Program-made: the position numbers and the translations under genes
Assembly (NCBI GenBank): GCA_000711775.1
Contig: ARYC01000530.1
Coordinates: 1-64,000, forward strand
Length of the DNA: 64,000 bases
Source of the DNA: Oxytricha trifallax
Taxonomy: Eukaryota > Ciliophora > Spirotrichea > Sporadotrichida > Oxytrichidae
Direction: 5' to 3'
In this document: in pieces, positions 34,731 through 47,309 of the stretch
Numbering within the stretch: the stretch's first letter is position 1
How the letters are laid out: each line of letters begins with the position of its first letter
The notes under the pieces: model-generated
What the model was told of the DNA's origin: nothing
Database searches by the model: none
What the model saw: the letters and a program-made list of their open reading frames with translations, nothing else

Positions 34731-36249
34731 ATATGTTACTCTCTTGCTCAGGAGATCAAATTAATTGGGTTAATGTTTAATAAAACAATAATTGAGAATT
34801 AATTCTATCAGAATCGTTTTGAGGCTATCAAAATTTATTTCGATCCTTCTAATGATTTTGGTAGTGCACTTTCAATTTTTTTTTTCTCTCAATAAATTTG
34901 AAAACTCTACATAATCTTTCAAAACTAAATTTTATTTTTTAAATACACTCCAATGAAATCATTTTATAGGGATAATGAGGGATTGTCAATTGTGTTTTGA
35001 TAAGGGATTGAAAACCTTTAAAAATAATGATTTTGTTCTTTCAAACATATTTAATATTGAGTGATTATAGTCATTTATTTTTATATTTTATGATAATATT
35101 TGTAATGCTTTAGTACTCTTATTATACATTATAAATTTTATCTGATCGAGAAAGTCTTTATCTAATTTAGTAAAATTAGAATAATTTATGAATTTCCTTT
35201 AAAAAATGACTTTTGTTTTCAAAACCATGTAGAGTTATATTTCTCAAATAATGTGTTTGGATATTAAGATTAATTTTAATTGGGCCAAGCTAGTCTTGCT
35301 AGAAAAATTATTCTTAAAATTAATTATAATATCAAAGACTAAACTTACAGAGCTGAGGTCAATTAGTGGAGGAGAGTTGAAATTTAAAAAATTCCATTTC
35401 TCAAAAAAGAAGTAGTTTTAAAGTAAAATTTTTTAAAAAAATACGCTAAAATTTTATTAAGAAGTTCCTGCGGTGCACTAAACCCAAAACCCCTAGTGAT
35501 AAAATTGGGAAAATCAATTATAAATTAAAAATAAGGCACTAATAAAAATTTAATTTTTGATTAATATCTATTAAATTAAGTTATAAATCACTAAAATCTT
35601 AAAAAATCTTCTATAAATTTATTTAATAAAAAAACAAGTCACGCTAAATTTTTTGGAAAAGTAATTGTATACTCTGAATATTTGAAATTACAATATAAAG
35701 TCATATTACTCTGTTTATTCACTATGAAATAAACCTGCAATCTTTTTTATTGGTAAATATGCTCATAGGTAATTATACTAGTGTTCCCTTTTTATAAATT
35801 TTCATCTTATTATTTTATATAAAGTCTAAACAAACTCTAACAAACTATAACAAAATTTATTTAAAATCTCTTTTTTTTCATTAACTATAATTTTATTTAA
35901 ATGATGCTCATCTAGCTTATATAATCTAGAACTTAAAGAAAGTAATATCTATAACTTTATTTATATTTTAAATTAAAATAGCAACATACATTCTTTTACT
36001 TATGATTAAAGAGACTGTTGCACTATACTTAAACAAGAATAATTTATTTCAATTTTTCAATATTGATAAAATAGAAAACAATCAGAAATATTAGAAATAA
36101 TTTAATATAACAACTGTGTCGATTTATAAATTAGTAAATTTAACTATGTGTAAGAAGCGAAAAGTGAAATAAATAACATGCTATTTTACAAGCTATTATA
36201 TAGTAAATCCTCAAAAATTTCATGTTGAGCTATATTTATTTTTATATGT
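34731..36249. other. AT-rich stretch; contains only repeat copy B (35104-35192)
   Basis: Holds the second copy of the 90-bp dispersed repeat of 29818-29906. No supportable gene. Confidence 0.45.
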
Positions 36250-36372
36250 TTATTTTTCTGAATAGTTTGTGATTCTACGTAGAGTCAAATATCGAACTTA
36301 AAAACAGTCATTCGGATTATAATTAGAATGCTTACTATTTCTATCTTTGCACTTTGTGAACTTCCCTCTGAA
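36250..36372 (-). repeat. dispersed repeat, copy B of the 11694-11830 repeat
   Basis: Inverted match to 11694-11830: GAATAGTTTGTGATTCTACG, ATGCTTACTATTTCTATC and GAACTTCCCTC correspond to its complement. Confidence 0.7.
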
Positions 36373-38214
36373 ATTTATAAATACTAAAATATAATAATGT
36401 TTAGAATAATTAAAAACATTCTACTATCTGAATGTGTTTGGTGTAAAGTATGAGAATTTTTTCTGATTATTAGAAATTTTCTTACCGACTTTTGATTTTA
36501 AGTAATATTAGTCATCATTTATAGAGAGTGGTCACTTTTAGAGTTTTAATGTTTGGTTCCATTTTAATACTAATGATGATAAATATAAATCAAATTCGTT
36601 AATTCAGAATTTATAAAAATTTTTAATTTTCAATGATTTATGATCGATATTTATAGACTGATAGTTTTTAACATAAATTTAATTCATTTATTTATTCACT
36701 CTTGATATTTTACATTGTAGATTAAATCTCTAGGTACAAGATATAATCTAAAAATCTTATTTTTTATCAAATTTATTTTTTGCATTTAATTGCTGTAAAC
36801 TTTTAATTTCGAATTTATTGCAGTGTACCATATTGTTTCTAAAATCAGTATTTTTAATAAAAAAAATTAACTTAAGTACTAAATTACCTTAATGTGAGTT
36901 CTTTAAATTTATGAATTAAATATTTTGTACAACATATAAAATTTTCAATACAACAAATGTTAATTTATAGATAAAGTAAATTAACTTATGTCAAAAATAA
37001 ATACTATACAAAGAAAAATTTTAAATCAAAATTAAAAAACTATAGCATAAAAAAGTAAGAAATTTAATCATTAAATTTCAATAAAACTATGATAATTTGT
37101 TTTATCATTAAAGCTATAGAATATTTATAATTGCAAACATAATATACAATCTATGATAAATTTTAAAAAAAATCTTAAAGCAGTTTTTATAAGAAGTTAA
37201 GAAAGTATTTACTAACAGTTAAATACATTTTTGATAATTAAAATATGATTAAAAACATGATAATTACTTAATTTAACAGAAATTTATTATTTTGAGTTCC
37301 TGATTGTAGCATAGAAAGTACTAAGATAAATTGTAACTTAAATACAAAATATATATATAAATTCTAACAAGTTGAAGGCCTTAATTTTATACATTGAGAT
37401 GGATAAGTAATCAGGGAGAATATTTTTTTAATAAGGCTTTAAGACGATTAAAATAAACTATAGATTAATTTCAACTCTAATTTATTCCTTGATAATTTCA
37501 ACATTTTAATATTCTTTGACAAAATATCTAAATTACCTGAGTTTTAAAAGTACTTGATAATGACCAATTGAATATTATTAACAAATACAAACACTTTGAA
37601 TAATTAATCAATAATTGATAAACCACAATACCCTTTGCATTATGTTTTTGAATACTTTTGAATTTGTAAAAAGTAAAGGCCGCCTTAGTGTCATATAAAT
37701 ATAATCTGAGTTTATGTACTTTATCTGAATAGAAGGTTTATAAAATATTAGAGGAGATTTTTGTTACAAAAATTTAAGGAAATTGATAAAGTGAAACTAA
37801 TCCTAATACTCTACTAAAATTGAATATGTTATTAAAAAAACAAGTAGAATATTTTTAATTAATAAGTCTTAAATCAAGGTTATTTTTGTAGTCAATTAAA
37901 AGTTATAAAATTTTTGGTATATTAAGGAATTTAATTTAATCTAATTAAAATTATTAATAATCAAACTATAACATCAAAATCTAAAACTCTTTGTTAATTT
38001 CAATAATTATATTTAATAGTATCTTATCTGCTCCTTTCAAATAGGGGTGTAGTGATAAATAGGGTTCTTTTGAAAATGGATATGGTGTTGGTAACTTTTT
38101 AAATTGCTGACTATGTATCTTTTAAATATAATTTATAATGAATCATTATTGTCATTTTTCTTAATATACACTTGAATTTTATACGATCGACATAATCTTT
38201 TTTTCTTTAAAAAT
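36373..38214. other. AT-rich stretch, nothing recognised
   Basis: About 1.8 kb with no supportable gene, RNA or repeat. Confidence 0.4.
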
Positions 38215-39300
38215 TTATGGAGATCAACCAAGATTGAAAACATTTTAGAGTTAATTCCAAGAAACCACATCTCCTAAGAAACTATCGAGTTAACAGCAAA
38301 TATAATTGAAGAATTTCAACACAATTACCCCATGACTGGTTACATGATAATGCCACCAGTAATCGTGGACGACATTGGAATTCAGAATCTAGGAAGGATC
38401 CTCTACAATACAAGCAGGAAGTTTAACAATGGAACATTCTGGAAAGAAATAGAAGTTTTTCAGGGTGTTATTATACCAGCAAAGCAATGTGAAGAATTAC
38501 AAAAATTGGGTGATCCTAAGGATTGAGATTGAGTCAAGAATACTAGAGATTTATGACACCATGAGATCAATTGGAAGTTATGCACTTCTAAAGAAACATG
38601 CAAACTTATTTGATAAAATTTTAAAAGATACAATGGGGGATAAATTCAGGAAAAATATACTGTAAAATGTAGTTGAAATTTACTAAGTAAATGACCTAGA
38701 AGATTGTGGAGTCCGAGCTTTACTAATCATAAATCACTTAGCTTTGTATTTACTTTCTTAGTCAGTAATTAAAATATTTGCAAAGGACTAGATAAATATT
38801 TAGAAATATTGATTTTCACAATGATATAGATCGACAGATAATAAATTACCTTAAACCAAGATGATCAGAGCTAGATATAAGAAAAAATAGAATGAAAAAT
38901 TGTGGCAACTCATGAACAAGGACAGAAACTTACATCAACTCTCAGATAGACTTATGGGAAAACATCGTGATGAGAAGGGACCCAAGTAGACAATTATAGA
39001 AAGATAACTAAATATGAGAGGGAGATTCGGCAAATTCCTCGAGAATGCTTCGGAAGTAGAGGAACTTCTTTTCACCATGAAAACTAAGTATCACAATTTG
39101 AAGAGAAAAGGATGAGATGAATAAACCGACATAATCAGCTGGTGGATTTAGCGAGGCAGAGGAGGACAGATACTAGCCCTAGAAAATGGACAATTTTTAA
39201 GAAAATCAAGGTCAACAGCAGATGATCTAGGAACAGAAAAAGGAAGAATTACAAGCGAAGTACCACAAATTATATTTCCAGAAAGGAATAAGATTTCTCA
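38215..39300 (+). pseudogene. LINE 3' fragment: Ulp1-like downstream ORF, copy 1
   Basis: Homologous to the LINE ORF at 50396-51400. Pieces in order: IVDDIGIQNLGRILYN, FWKEIEVFQGVIIPA, then after a shift NYKNWVILRIEIESRILEIY, D-TMRSIGSYALLKKH, QVNDLEDCGVRALLIINHLA and, after another shift, FGKFLENASEVEELLFTMK. The NW...I-x-I-YD ... Q-x6-DCG-x-x-x-L-x-x-x-x-LAL layout resembles Ulp1/C48 cysteine proteases. The usual catalytic His is Asn here; DCG is kept. No reverse transcriptase precedes it, so it looks like a 5'-truncated LINE insertion. Frameshifts near 38505 and 38800. Confidence 0.6.
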
Positions 39301-41609
39301 CTTATTTACACTATTGATAATTTACACTAGTAATCATTTCGTATTTTTAATTTACATTTAAGTATATCACTACTACAACTTAGTTTATTCAAATTATTCA
39401 TAAAATTATAATTGGTATCTATTTGAATTCAATTTAAAATTAATAATTAATTTGTTAAAGTTGTAGGTAGTGATGACTAATATTTTATTAATCATAAGAA
39501 TAGCAAATTGATATCAGAGATTAGTATAATATGCAGGTATAAATAGCTTTAAACATTAAAGACCTTGAATTTAGAATTATAAGAAATATAGTATATAACA
39601 AAGTTAAATGCATGTATTAAATTATTGTGTTATTTTTTCCTTAAACTTTTGCTGTTGCTTTGGCCATAAATATTTATTTTGCCTAGAATATAATTAATAG
39701 CAAAAAAAAACTCATAAATTACTACAATTTATTTTTTAAAAAATGTTAAGATTATTAAAATAGAGTATTAGTCTAAGATTTTTAATTAGTAAACAAGGAT
39801 TAAAATATATTGAAATAAGTAATTCTTTCAAAAATATATTTTAAGAAAATTATTTTAATTTGATGCAAAGTTAAAATAGTCGATAGTGGATATTTTAATT
39901 ATTATCTGCTTTCTTCTAGCTTATTTCATTGTTGCAATAACTCTTTTAATCTTAGACTATTTTATTACTTTATTTATAATGTGAAATGATCACAAATTTC
40001 ATCTATATCTATATAATAAAAATTAATTATTCCTTATATCTTTTTCAATCTGCGGAATTTAATTTATTGAAGATTTAATTTTATGCACATTAAATTTTAA
40101 TATATAAGGAATTCAAAAAAAGAGAGAGTATAACTTATTAAGATAATAGAAAGAGAGGATATACTCACGATGAATATGTGGAATTTACTCATAATTTTAT
40201 ACTTTTAATGGGAAACTTGAACCATTTAGAATTAATTTTTAATTTATTAACTATTGATGCAATAAAAAATTAAGAAATATCAACCTAAAACTTTGTTAGA
40301 TTTTTTTTTTGAGTTATAATTAGATCAGTGGGATGTAATTATTTTGCAAAAAATAATTTAGGTGTTTACATTTGCTTCTCTTGATTAATTGATGAATTTG
40401 AATATGATATTTAATATTATTTAATAATTATATCACTCAATTTGTATTAAAATTACCTAAACTATCTATATTATTTTTTAATAATACTGATAAATACATA
40501 AGCAAATATAAAAAGCCATAAATCTAAATAATTTATTTCCTTGTAGCATTGTTTACTTTAACTGTAAAATGTTAATTTATTAAGAGTTTTATGTAGCTCA
40601 AATCTATTAATTTCACCAACAAAACAAGGGCATATTCATATTCATTAGCTTTATATGATGAGTCTTTATCAGTTAGATTTTGATATCTTAACCTCAAGTG
40701 GATTTGTTGCAATCTTCTTAAGAAATATGACTTTGTTTTATTGTTGAGATCATTTAAACCTAATTTCTTATTGAAGTAATTATATTTTCTATAGAATAAA
40801 GATCATTTCCTAAAAAGTCACAAAAGCTCAAATGAATATTTTTTCTGTTTTGCTCTTATTATATAACATGCTTAATGAAGGTATTCGCTAATTTTAAGTC
40901 GTAGACAAATGTTTAAACAATTATATTGAGTATTATCATATATTAACTCATCAGGAATCTGGATAAACATGTTGTCAGGCACCATATAGAATGATTTAGT
41001 TGTGATTATCGGCCATAATATAAGGTCTTCCTTAATTTTCTAAAAATCATCATCATCAACTCATCAAGAAATAACAACAAAGCTTTAAAACAATATTCAG
41101 AACATTGATATAAGCGTCCCAATTGGATTAAACCCAATAATCACTAGTAAAATCGTAATTTATAGTAAAATAATTAGAAGGATTTGGAAAATAAAAACCA
41201 AGCGTAGACTTGCTCATTTAAATAATTGAAATTTCTCTTGTTTTAGTGATAAATTCATTTGTATAAGCTAGTATTTTATAGTTTCATTAGTAAGATAAAA
41301 TCCCTATTATAATGAAGAGTTTATCTCTAATTAACTAGAATTTTATAAATGAGTTTCTTAGATATGTTGAAAATAAACTTCAAGATATTAAAGGAAGTCA
41401 TAATATTTAATAAGTTTCAGACAACTCATTAATTAGAATGGCAATTAAATATGAAAATATGTTAAATTTTAGAAGAGAAATAAGAATTGATGGCAGATAA
41501 CATAAGTAAGTGAAACGATATACTTATTAATAATTTATTGTTCTTAAATTATATTGCATTTAAGAATTAAATATATATATATATATAAAACGTATGAATT
41601 TATGGTGAC
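39301..41609. other. AT-rich stretch, nothing recognised
   Basis: About 2.3 kb. Short open pieces near 40640-40740 are not strong enough to call. A (TA)n run lies at about 41568-41590. Confidence 0.4.
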
Positions 41610-42131
41610 ATGTTGTGGTATAAAGTTAATGTAGAAATAGACGATGGACTAATTGACAACAACTACTTAATAATTTTATAAGGGGAATAGGCTCAAAGAA
41701 ATTATTGGCAATCTATGTTTAGAAAATAATTTAATAATTATGAAGGATAGATTGGTGATGCAGATGAGACAGCAAGGCAACAAGTGTAAGTAAGACAATT
41801 AATTGTATAACGATGGTTTAGAATTATAAAGACAGAGAGAGGCCTTTACCAGATTTTAATACAAGATATTGAAGTAGCAACTGACAAAATACCAAAGGAT
41901 ACTATAATGAATGAAATAAGACACTTGGACAAAAAGGAGATTAAGCATTATGAGACAAACATAGTTGTGCATAAAATTTAAAATAGAGGCAGAATATTGC
42001 AATTTATGATCCTATTTTTTTACATAATACTTAGATTTCTCAATTATATTGTTCTGATACTACTGAATACATTTATATCACCATTCATTTATGTTACTTT
42101 ATGTTATAACAAATATAAAAATAAATTTTGA
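41610..42131 (+). CDS. unrecognised 173-residue protein with C-terminal membrane segment
   Basis: A clean ATG-to-TGA frame in the ciliate code with about ten TAA/TAG Gln codons. It begins MLWYKVNVEIDDGLID. The middle is charged and helical in character (QVQVRQLIVQRWFRIIKTER, DKIPKDTIMNEIRHLDKKEI). The last 45 residues are hydrophobic (LQFMILFFYIILRFLNYIVL), suggesting one or two membrane helices at the C-terminus. A TGA lies five codons upstream, which supports the ATG as start. No family recognised. Confidence 0.55.
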
Positions 42132-43480
42132 ATTTAAAATTTTAACAATAATTTATATTGCTATTTATAAATGAATAAATTGTAGGAGGCAAAGAATTAT
42201 TTCATAAATAAACTTAAGATGATATTATATTAAATAGTAGTAAAATTAAAAATTAAAATCATAATAACCTTAAAATCACAAATGCAAGACCTAATTGACT
42301 TGATTTATATAAGTTAAACTAGCCTTAATATTTATAAAGATTCATTTTTTATGTTTTTTGTAAAAACAATTATAAAATTCGAGCATCTAGTTCGGTTAGA
42401 ATTACATTAATCTTAACTTTCAGAAACAATTTTGAACAATAAATGATATAGTTTATTATTAGTTATTAATAATTTGATTGTAAATGTGCCATCTACGATC
42501 GTTAGACACTATTATTCCTAAAAAACTTAAAAATTCAATATAACTTTTATCATCTTTGACTTTTATCTATCTCAATTTAAGAAATGCATAAGACTTTTAT
42601 AATTTTCAATAACAGTAGTGGACTATCAATAAAAGTAATATGATTCAAAGAAGAGTTGATTAAATATATAGTTTATCTTTGAAAATCTATAAAATAGAAA
42701 TTAAAACAAATTTTATTTTTATATAGAATTACGAAATATAATAAATAAATTTAATGATATTAGTTTAAGTTATTAAAAGTTAAGAGATGAACTTTTATTT
42801 TAGTATCAACGGCTTTTTAAGAAAGTATTTAATTATAATTATTTGCAAGATTCCAAATTAAATGTTGATTAATACTTTAAAATTTTAATCATGTTATTAT
42901 GATTTTAATAAAATGGCCTCATTGATTATATCTTTTTATATTATTAAATATGACAAATCTTTTGGATTATCGAATTGTTTGATTATAGTTGAAATTAGTG
43001 AAGAACCTTTTTTACTGCATACTGTTTTGTGATATTGGTAACGATAGATTTCTCTTGAGTCAAACCACACAACTTATTCTCGCAATTTATAGTGTCTTTT
43101 AGATTTTTCACACTATTTATTCTATTTAATCATTGATTCCTTCTTAAATTTAGAAAATCCAAAAGAAAATAATTAGCAGATATGGCAAATTGACTAGAAC
43201 AATATATCAAAATATTTATGAAAAATTCTAATCTTATTCATTTGTAATTATATATAATTAATTGCTCATCCAGACAGACAAAGGAGATATCTTGAAACAA
43301 TTGCTAGAGTATTATATTGTAATATAATTGGAATGAAGAATAATAGATAACAAGATTAAATTAATAATATTATTTATTTTCATTTATACTTAACATTCTA
43401 ATATTAATAGGAAGAAAGACATGAAAAAATTTCCACAACAATTATTTGTCATTATCTAATCAATTCTTGTTAATAGGGAT
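42132..43480. other. AT-rich stretch, nothing recognised
   Basis: No supportable gene or repeat was seen. Confidence 0.4.
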
Positions 43481-43910
43481 TTAAAGTGTTGGGGGAGGAA
43501 GTTTCCTGTGAAGAAACTTTCTATTTTTATCTCTACATGGAATTATTTTTTTGTCAAATAAAACACCTTCTATGATTTTCATATATTTGTGATTCAAGAA
43601 TTTATTTTATTATCGTAAAGTATTACAAGATCTACTTTATGTTAAACAATATTTTCATTAATATTTTATATATTATTTTCCAGGTGTTTTTCAAAACTTT
43701 TAGTATGAATTATAACAAAAAATACCAATCTTTATCTCAAGTAATGATATTACAATATTATTGCAATTTTATGAACTTAATTCTTGAAAAATGTTTAGCT
43801 TATACTGTACCCATTTAATGAGTAAAGAATTACTTACTAATTAAAATATTTTATATTTAATTAATAAAAAATTAACTTGACAGGAAACTTCCTACCCCCA
43901 AGTGTTTAAA
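43481..43910. repeat. 430-bp element with short inverted ends
   Basis: Begins TTAAAGTGTTGGGGGAGGAA GTTTCCTGT and ends with the near complement (ACAGGAAACTTCCTACCCCC AAGTGTTTAAA). The interior is AT-rich and non-coding. The termini are about 30 bp, shorter than in the palindromic elements. Confidence 0.75.
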
Positions 43911-44159
43911 TAATAATTTCTAATCAATTTCATTGAATAATTTATGAACTATAAAATCTGATTAACTTAAATGATAAGAAAAAAAATGATACCAAAATAG
44001 AGGAACTCTCTCTATTCCAATCATTTTTAACTAATTTTAATAATGAAAAAGTGATAGTAAAAGCCATTTATAAAACAATGAAATCTAAATAATTATATAT
44101 AATTTTTTTAATATAATTGATTGATAAGTGTCTGATCTAATTAAATAATGAGTTTAATT

Positions 44160-44415
44160 TTTAAGTAATTTAAAGATTAACAAAGATGTGTTTAAGGTTT
44201 CTAGATATGGATTGATATAGCAAAATACAAAGTCTAGTCAAACTTTTATAAAGGGAATGGCAAACGCTCATAAACAGAAGGTGATATTTTACGAAAGCTA
44301 TTGGGAAGTGGATAATTCCAATTAAAATAATAACATTAAATGTCAGTAATTTATATTTTTTTATATTTGAAAATTGATATGGAATTTAGGAACTTGTTTT
44401 TATTGTTGAATAAAA
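44160..44415 (+). CDS. unrecognised open piece upstream of the Der-like fragment
   Basis: Two phases are open. One reads IWIDIAKYKVQSNFYKGNGK, then RSQTEGDILRKLLGSGQF. The other reads TFIKGMANAHKQKVIFYESY and WEVDNSN. It may be a germline segment of the same gene as the next entry, but no GTPase motif can be recognised. Confidence 0.25.
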
Positions 44416-44507
44416 ATAAATGAGAGTTGAAAATGATTTACAAAAAGTCTACAGATCATATTCTTATATGAAGGAGGCTTATATTTTAATAATTTAGGAG
44501 TTTTTGA

Positions 44508-44927
44508 TTGGTAAAATAAATATATATCAAAATTGCTATATAAGGATAAATATTCACTTAGTAAGGTGTTTAGGGAATAGTTGCATATATAGGTGCATCG
44601 AATGGATAGATACTTGACATAATTATGGATGAAGTCATGAGAGTTTATGAAAAGTGGAACACCAGAGTATCAACTGCTCTTTTGAATAAATGGATTCACG
44701 CTTTCTAAAGAGTCTAGAAGATGCCAGCTGAAGAGGAGATAATCAGGAGAATATAAAGATAAAATGGAACAGAAAAATAGGCAATCATCTATAAAAAGAT
44801 ATATCTTTTCATGACTGTAAATGAAAATACAATAATTTTAGTTGAAATTTATGAATTATTATAAGTAATAAGGTTATAATATGTATGGTCGCTGTTTTTA
44901 TACCTATTAGGATGGTAGTAAACATGA
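44508..44927 (+). CDS. C-terminal part of a Der/EngA-type GTPase
   Basis: An open frame of 139 codons. Residues 20-70 read GIVAYIGASNGQILDIIMDE, then VMRVYEKWNTRVSTALLNKW. In Der (EngA) GTPases the second G domain ends with ISAxxGxGVDxL, followed by a KH-like domain starting V-x-YE-x-WN-x-RVST-x-x-LN-x-W; the match is close. Der acts in assembly of the large ribosomal subunit; a eukaryotic copy would act in an organelle, here a mitochondrion (inference). The GTP-binding motifs are not in this frame. No start codon is near, so this is a germline segment or a relic. Downstream of KMPAEEEIIRRIQRQNG the match fades. Confidence 0.6.
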
Positions 44928-45172
44928 AAGATAATATGACAGATATCTAGGATTAGGTCCTTTTTCCTTACGAAGACACTAATAAATTTGCTTACTAGTG
45001 TGAATAAATTACAAAATTATAATGATGGTGTACATAGTCAAAGTAATTGCTAAAAACAAAAAAGCAACTTGGAAAATGAAAAGACGATTTATTAACAATA
45101 ATAGATAACTCAAGCTCCATTTTAGATTTAACCTTACATTCTCATCATTTAATAATAAATGAAAAAAATCTT
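44928..45172 (+). pseudogene. short glutamine-rich frames after the Der-like fragment
   Basis: In two phases: DNMTDIQDQVLFPYEDTNKF, AYQCEQ (to TGA near 45021) and DGVHSQSNCQKQKSNLENEK followed by TIYQQQQITQAPFQIQPYIL (to TGA near 45172). They look like the charged, Gln-rich tail of a ciliate protein. Relation to the Der-like frame is unknown. Confidence 0.3.
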
Positions 45173-46855
45173 GTGATATATTTAAGTTAAGGCTTGTTTA
45201 TACTTGAAAATTCCACTGATCAATAAATTTTAGCTATATAATGATAGTATTTTATTTTATAAAGTTATAAATAAAAAGTTATTACGAAAATCTTAGAGTA
45301 AAAGGAATTTAAATATCATTGAGATTTTTATATTTAATAGAATTATAGGAATAACTTTTTTTTATTTTATTGAAGCTTGCACTTCCTTGAATTTATATTA
45401 TTAAAACTTGCACCTCCTTGAGTTTTTCCTCATAATTTGAATGAAAAAAATAAATCATTTGAAATTTATTGAAGGCATGTAAATGTGCTTTTATAGTAAA
45501 TTAATAGTTGATAATAATTATATTTGATTGAAACTTCAATTGTGTTTTTTGTTGATAGTCATGATAACTCTGCATGCTCACATTTCTTTCCCATCCTAGA
45601 CTTCGATTTCTCGACTCCACTATCCACATCCTACTTTCTCATTTTATCATCATATTTTCTAATTAACAACATTATCAACATTATTTTGATATGAAGAATT
45701 AATATCTTTATCATATATTAGTTTTCATATTCTTATTGTGATATTTGGTAAAGAAGCTCATTATTCTTAAACTTATTATTTAATAAAAAGATGATTTTTA
45801 TAATGTTATTTTATAATCTAAATAACATTTTTGGTATCTTAATTAATTTAGTTTAATTATGTATTTTTATGATTCCCATTAATTTCATTTTAATATTCAT
45901 TATCTTGTCAAATTTTATTCATGGCTTTGTTCAAATATATATATATATATATTGCTCTAATATTTTCTACTGATTTGCATTATTATTTTCTAAATAGGTT
46001 TATTCAGGTACTTGATCTATAGTTAGATTTAAAAGATTTTTCATATTTTTCATATTCAAATTCGTACTTAGTTTGAAAATTAAGTAAAATATTTTGCTTG
46101 GATCATTATTTATTACATGTTGTCTATAATATATCTATATATTTGATGACATAATCAATTGGTTTTCTCAATTTCATAAAACTTAGCCAATTAATTTAAT
46201 TATTATAAATTTGCTCCTATGCCATGATAAACTTCATATTCTGTTTTAAAATGTAAATATACAAATATTATTTTTATTTTATTCATATAATCTGTGGTCA
46301 TTTTATAATATATTCAGACTTTATTAAATATAGCTATTTAATCTATCCTTCAAGTCTTGTTTTCCTCATTCCTTGATTATATATTCATTTAATTTATATT
46401 AATTATGATTTATTTGTATATTCTAGCTGGTTATCATTTTCTTAACGAGAAATTGAAGTACAGACTTTGTTATTCATTTGCTATTTCGCATGAGATGTTA
46501 TCTTATTTTATTTATTTTCATAATTGTTTAAACTTTAATTAGTCGTAGAAGTAAGATACTTGAAGATAAAATTTCTTTTTAAATGTAATTATTAATATCA
46601 ATTTATTTGATTGATCATGTTTTATTATTTGAGCAGTTTTTCTAAAAAAATAATATTTTATAATAACTATTTCATATTATATCTGCACCTTATTAGGAAC
46701 CATTTATAATTTAGATCATAATCTATATTTTACGACCAGATTACTGAGTAAATCTCTTTCTAAATGGGTCATTATTTTTATCTACTTATCTATAGCTTTT
46801 TATTGAGGAGTTTAATACATAGCATGTGTTATTTTATTGAATAAATAGAGAGTCC
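45173..46855. other. AT-rich stretch, nothing firm
   Basis: Contains a short direct repeat CTTGCAC-TCCTTGA (near 45376 and 45408), a pyrimidine-rich patch at 45580-45650 and a (TA)n run at about 45938-45952. No gene called. Confidence 0.4.
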
Positions 46856-47119
46856 ATGATACTATCTAGCAGTATGAACTATTGTTATAATTTTTTATGT
46901 TTGTTGCATTTATTAAAGTCTACATTAAAGCTTCAACTGAAGTTTCAAAGATTGTTTAACATCATTAAATATTTTGAAGAATTCGCATCCTTTTTGTCAG
47001 AATTCTTTTGTATAGATTTCTTTGTTTTTGGTATTCAACTCGAACATCTTCCAATTATTATCAAAGTGTCGCTAATCTAGGCATTTCCTTTAATTTTTTC
47101 TCTGATCAATTATCTATGA
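46856..47119 (+). CDS. unrecognised 87-residue hydrophobic frame
   Basis: ATG-to-TGA frame (MILSSSMNYCYNFLCLLHLL) of 88 codons with one TAG read as Gln. It is hydrophobic and aromatic-rich (FFCIDFFVFGIQLEHLPIII). A minus-strand frame over the same bases (KKSIQKNSDKKDANSSKYL) is also open, so strand is uncertain. Confidence 0.25.
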
Positions 47120-47249
47120 GGGTCTTAAATCGTTTTTACTGTTTATTACATTTATAATTATACATGTCAAACACACTTTTATTAGCATAATTTACAAATA
47201 TTAACAACAGTACCTAAAGTTAATGTTAAATGTAAAATTTTTATACAAT

Positions 47250-47287
47250 TGCAAAAGCTTCAACCTTTGAAATCGTTGAAGCTTGAA
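47250..47287. repeat. short hairpin
   Basis: AAGCTTCAAC, a 10-base loop region, then GTTGAAGCTT. A similar sequence (TTTCAACCTTTTA ... AAAAGGTTGAAGC) occurs at 50137-50190. Confidence 0.7.
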
Positions 47288-47309
47288 CATTAATTAAGTT
47301 ATATATTAA

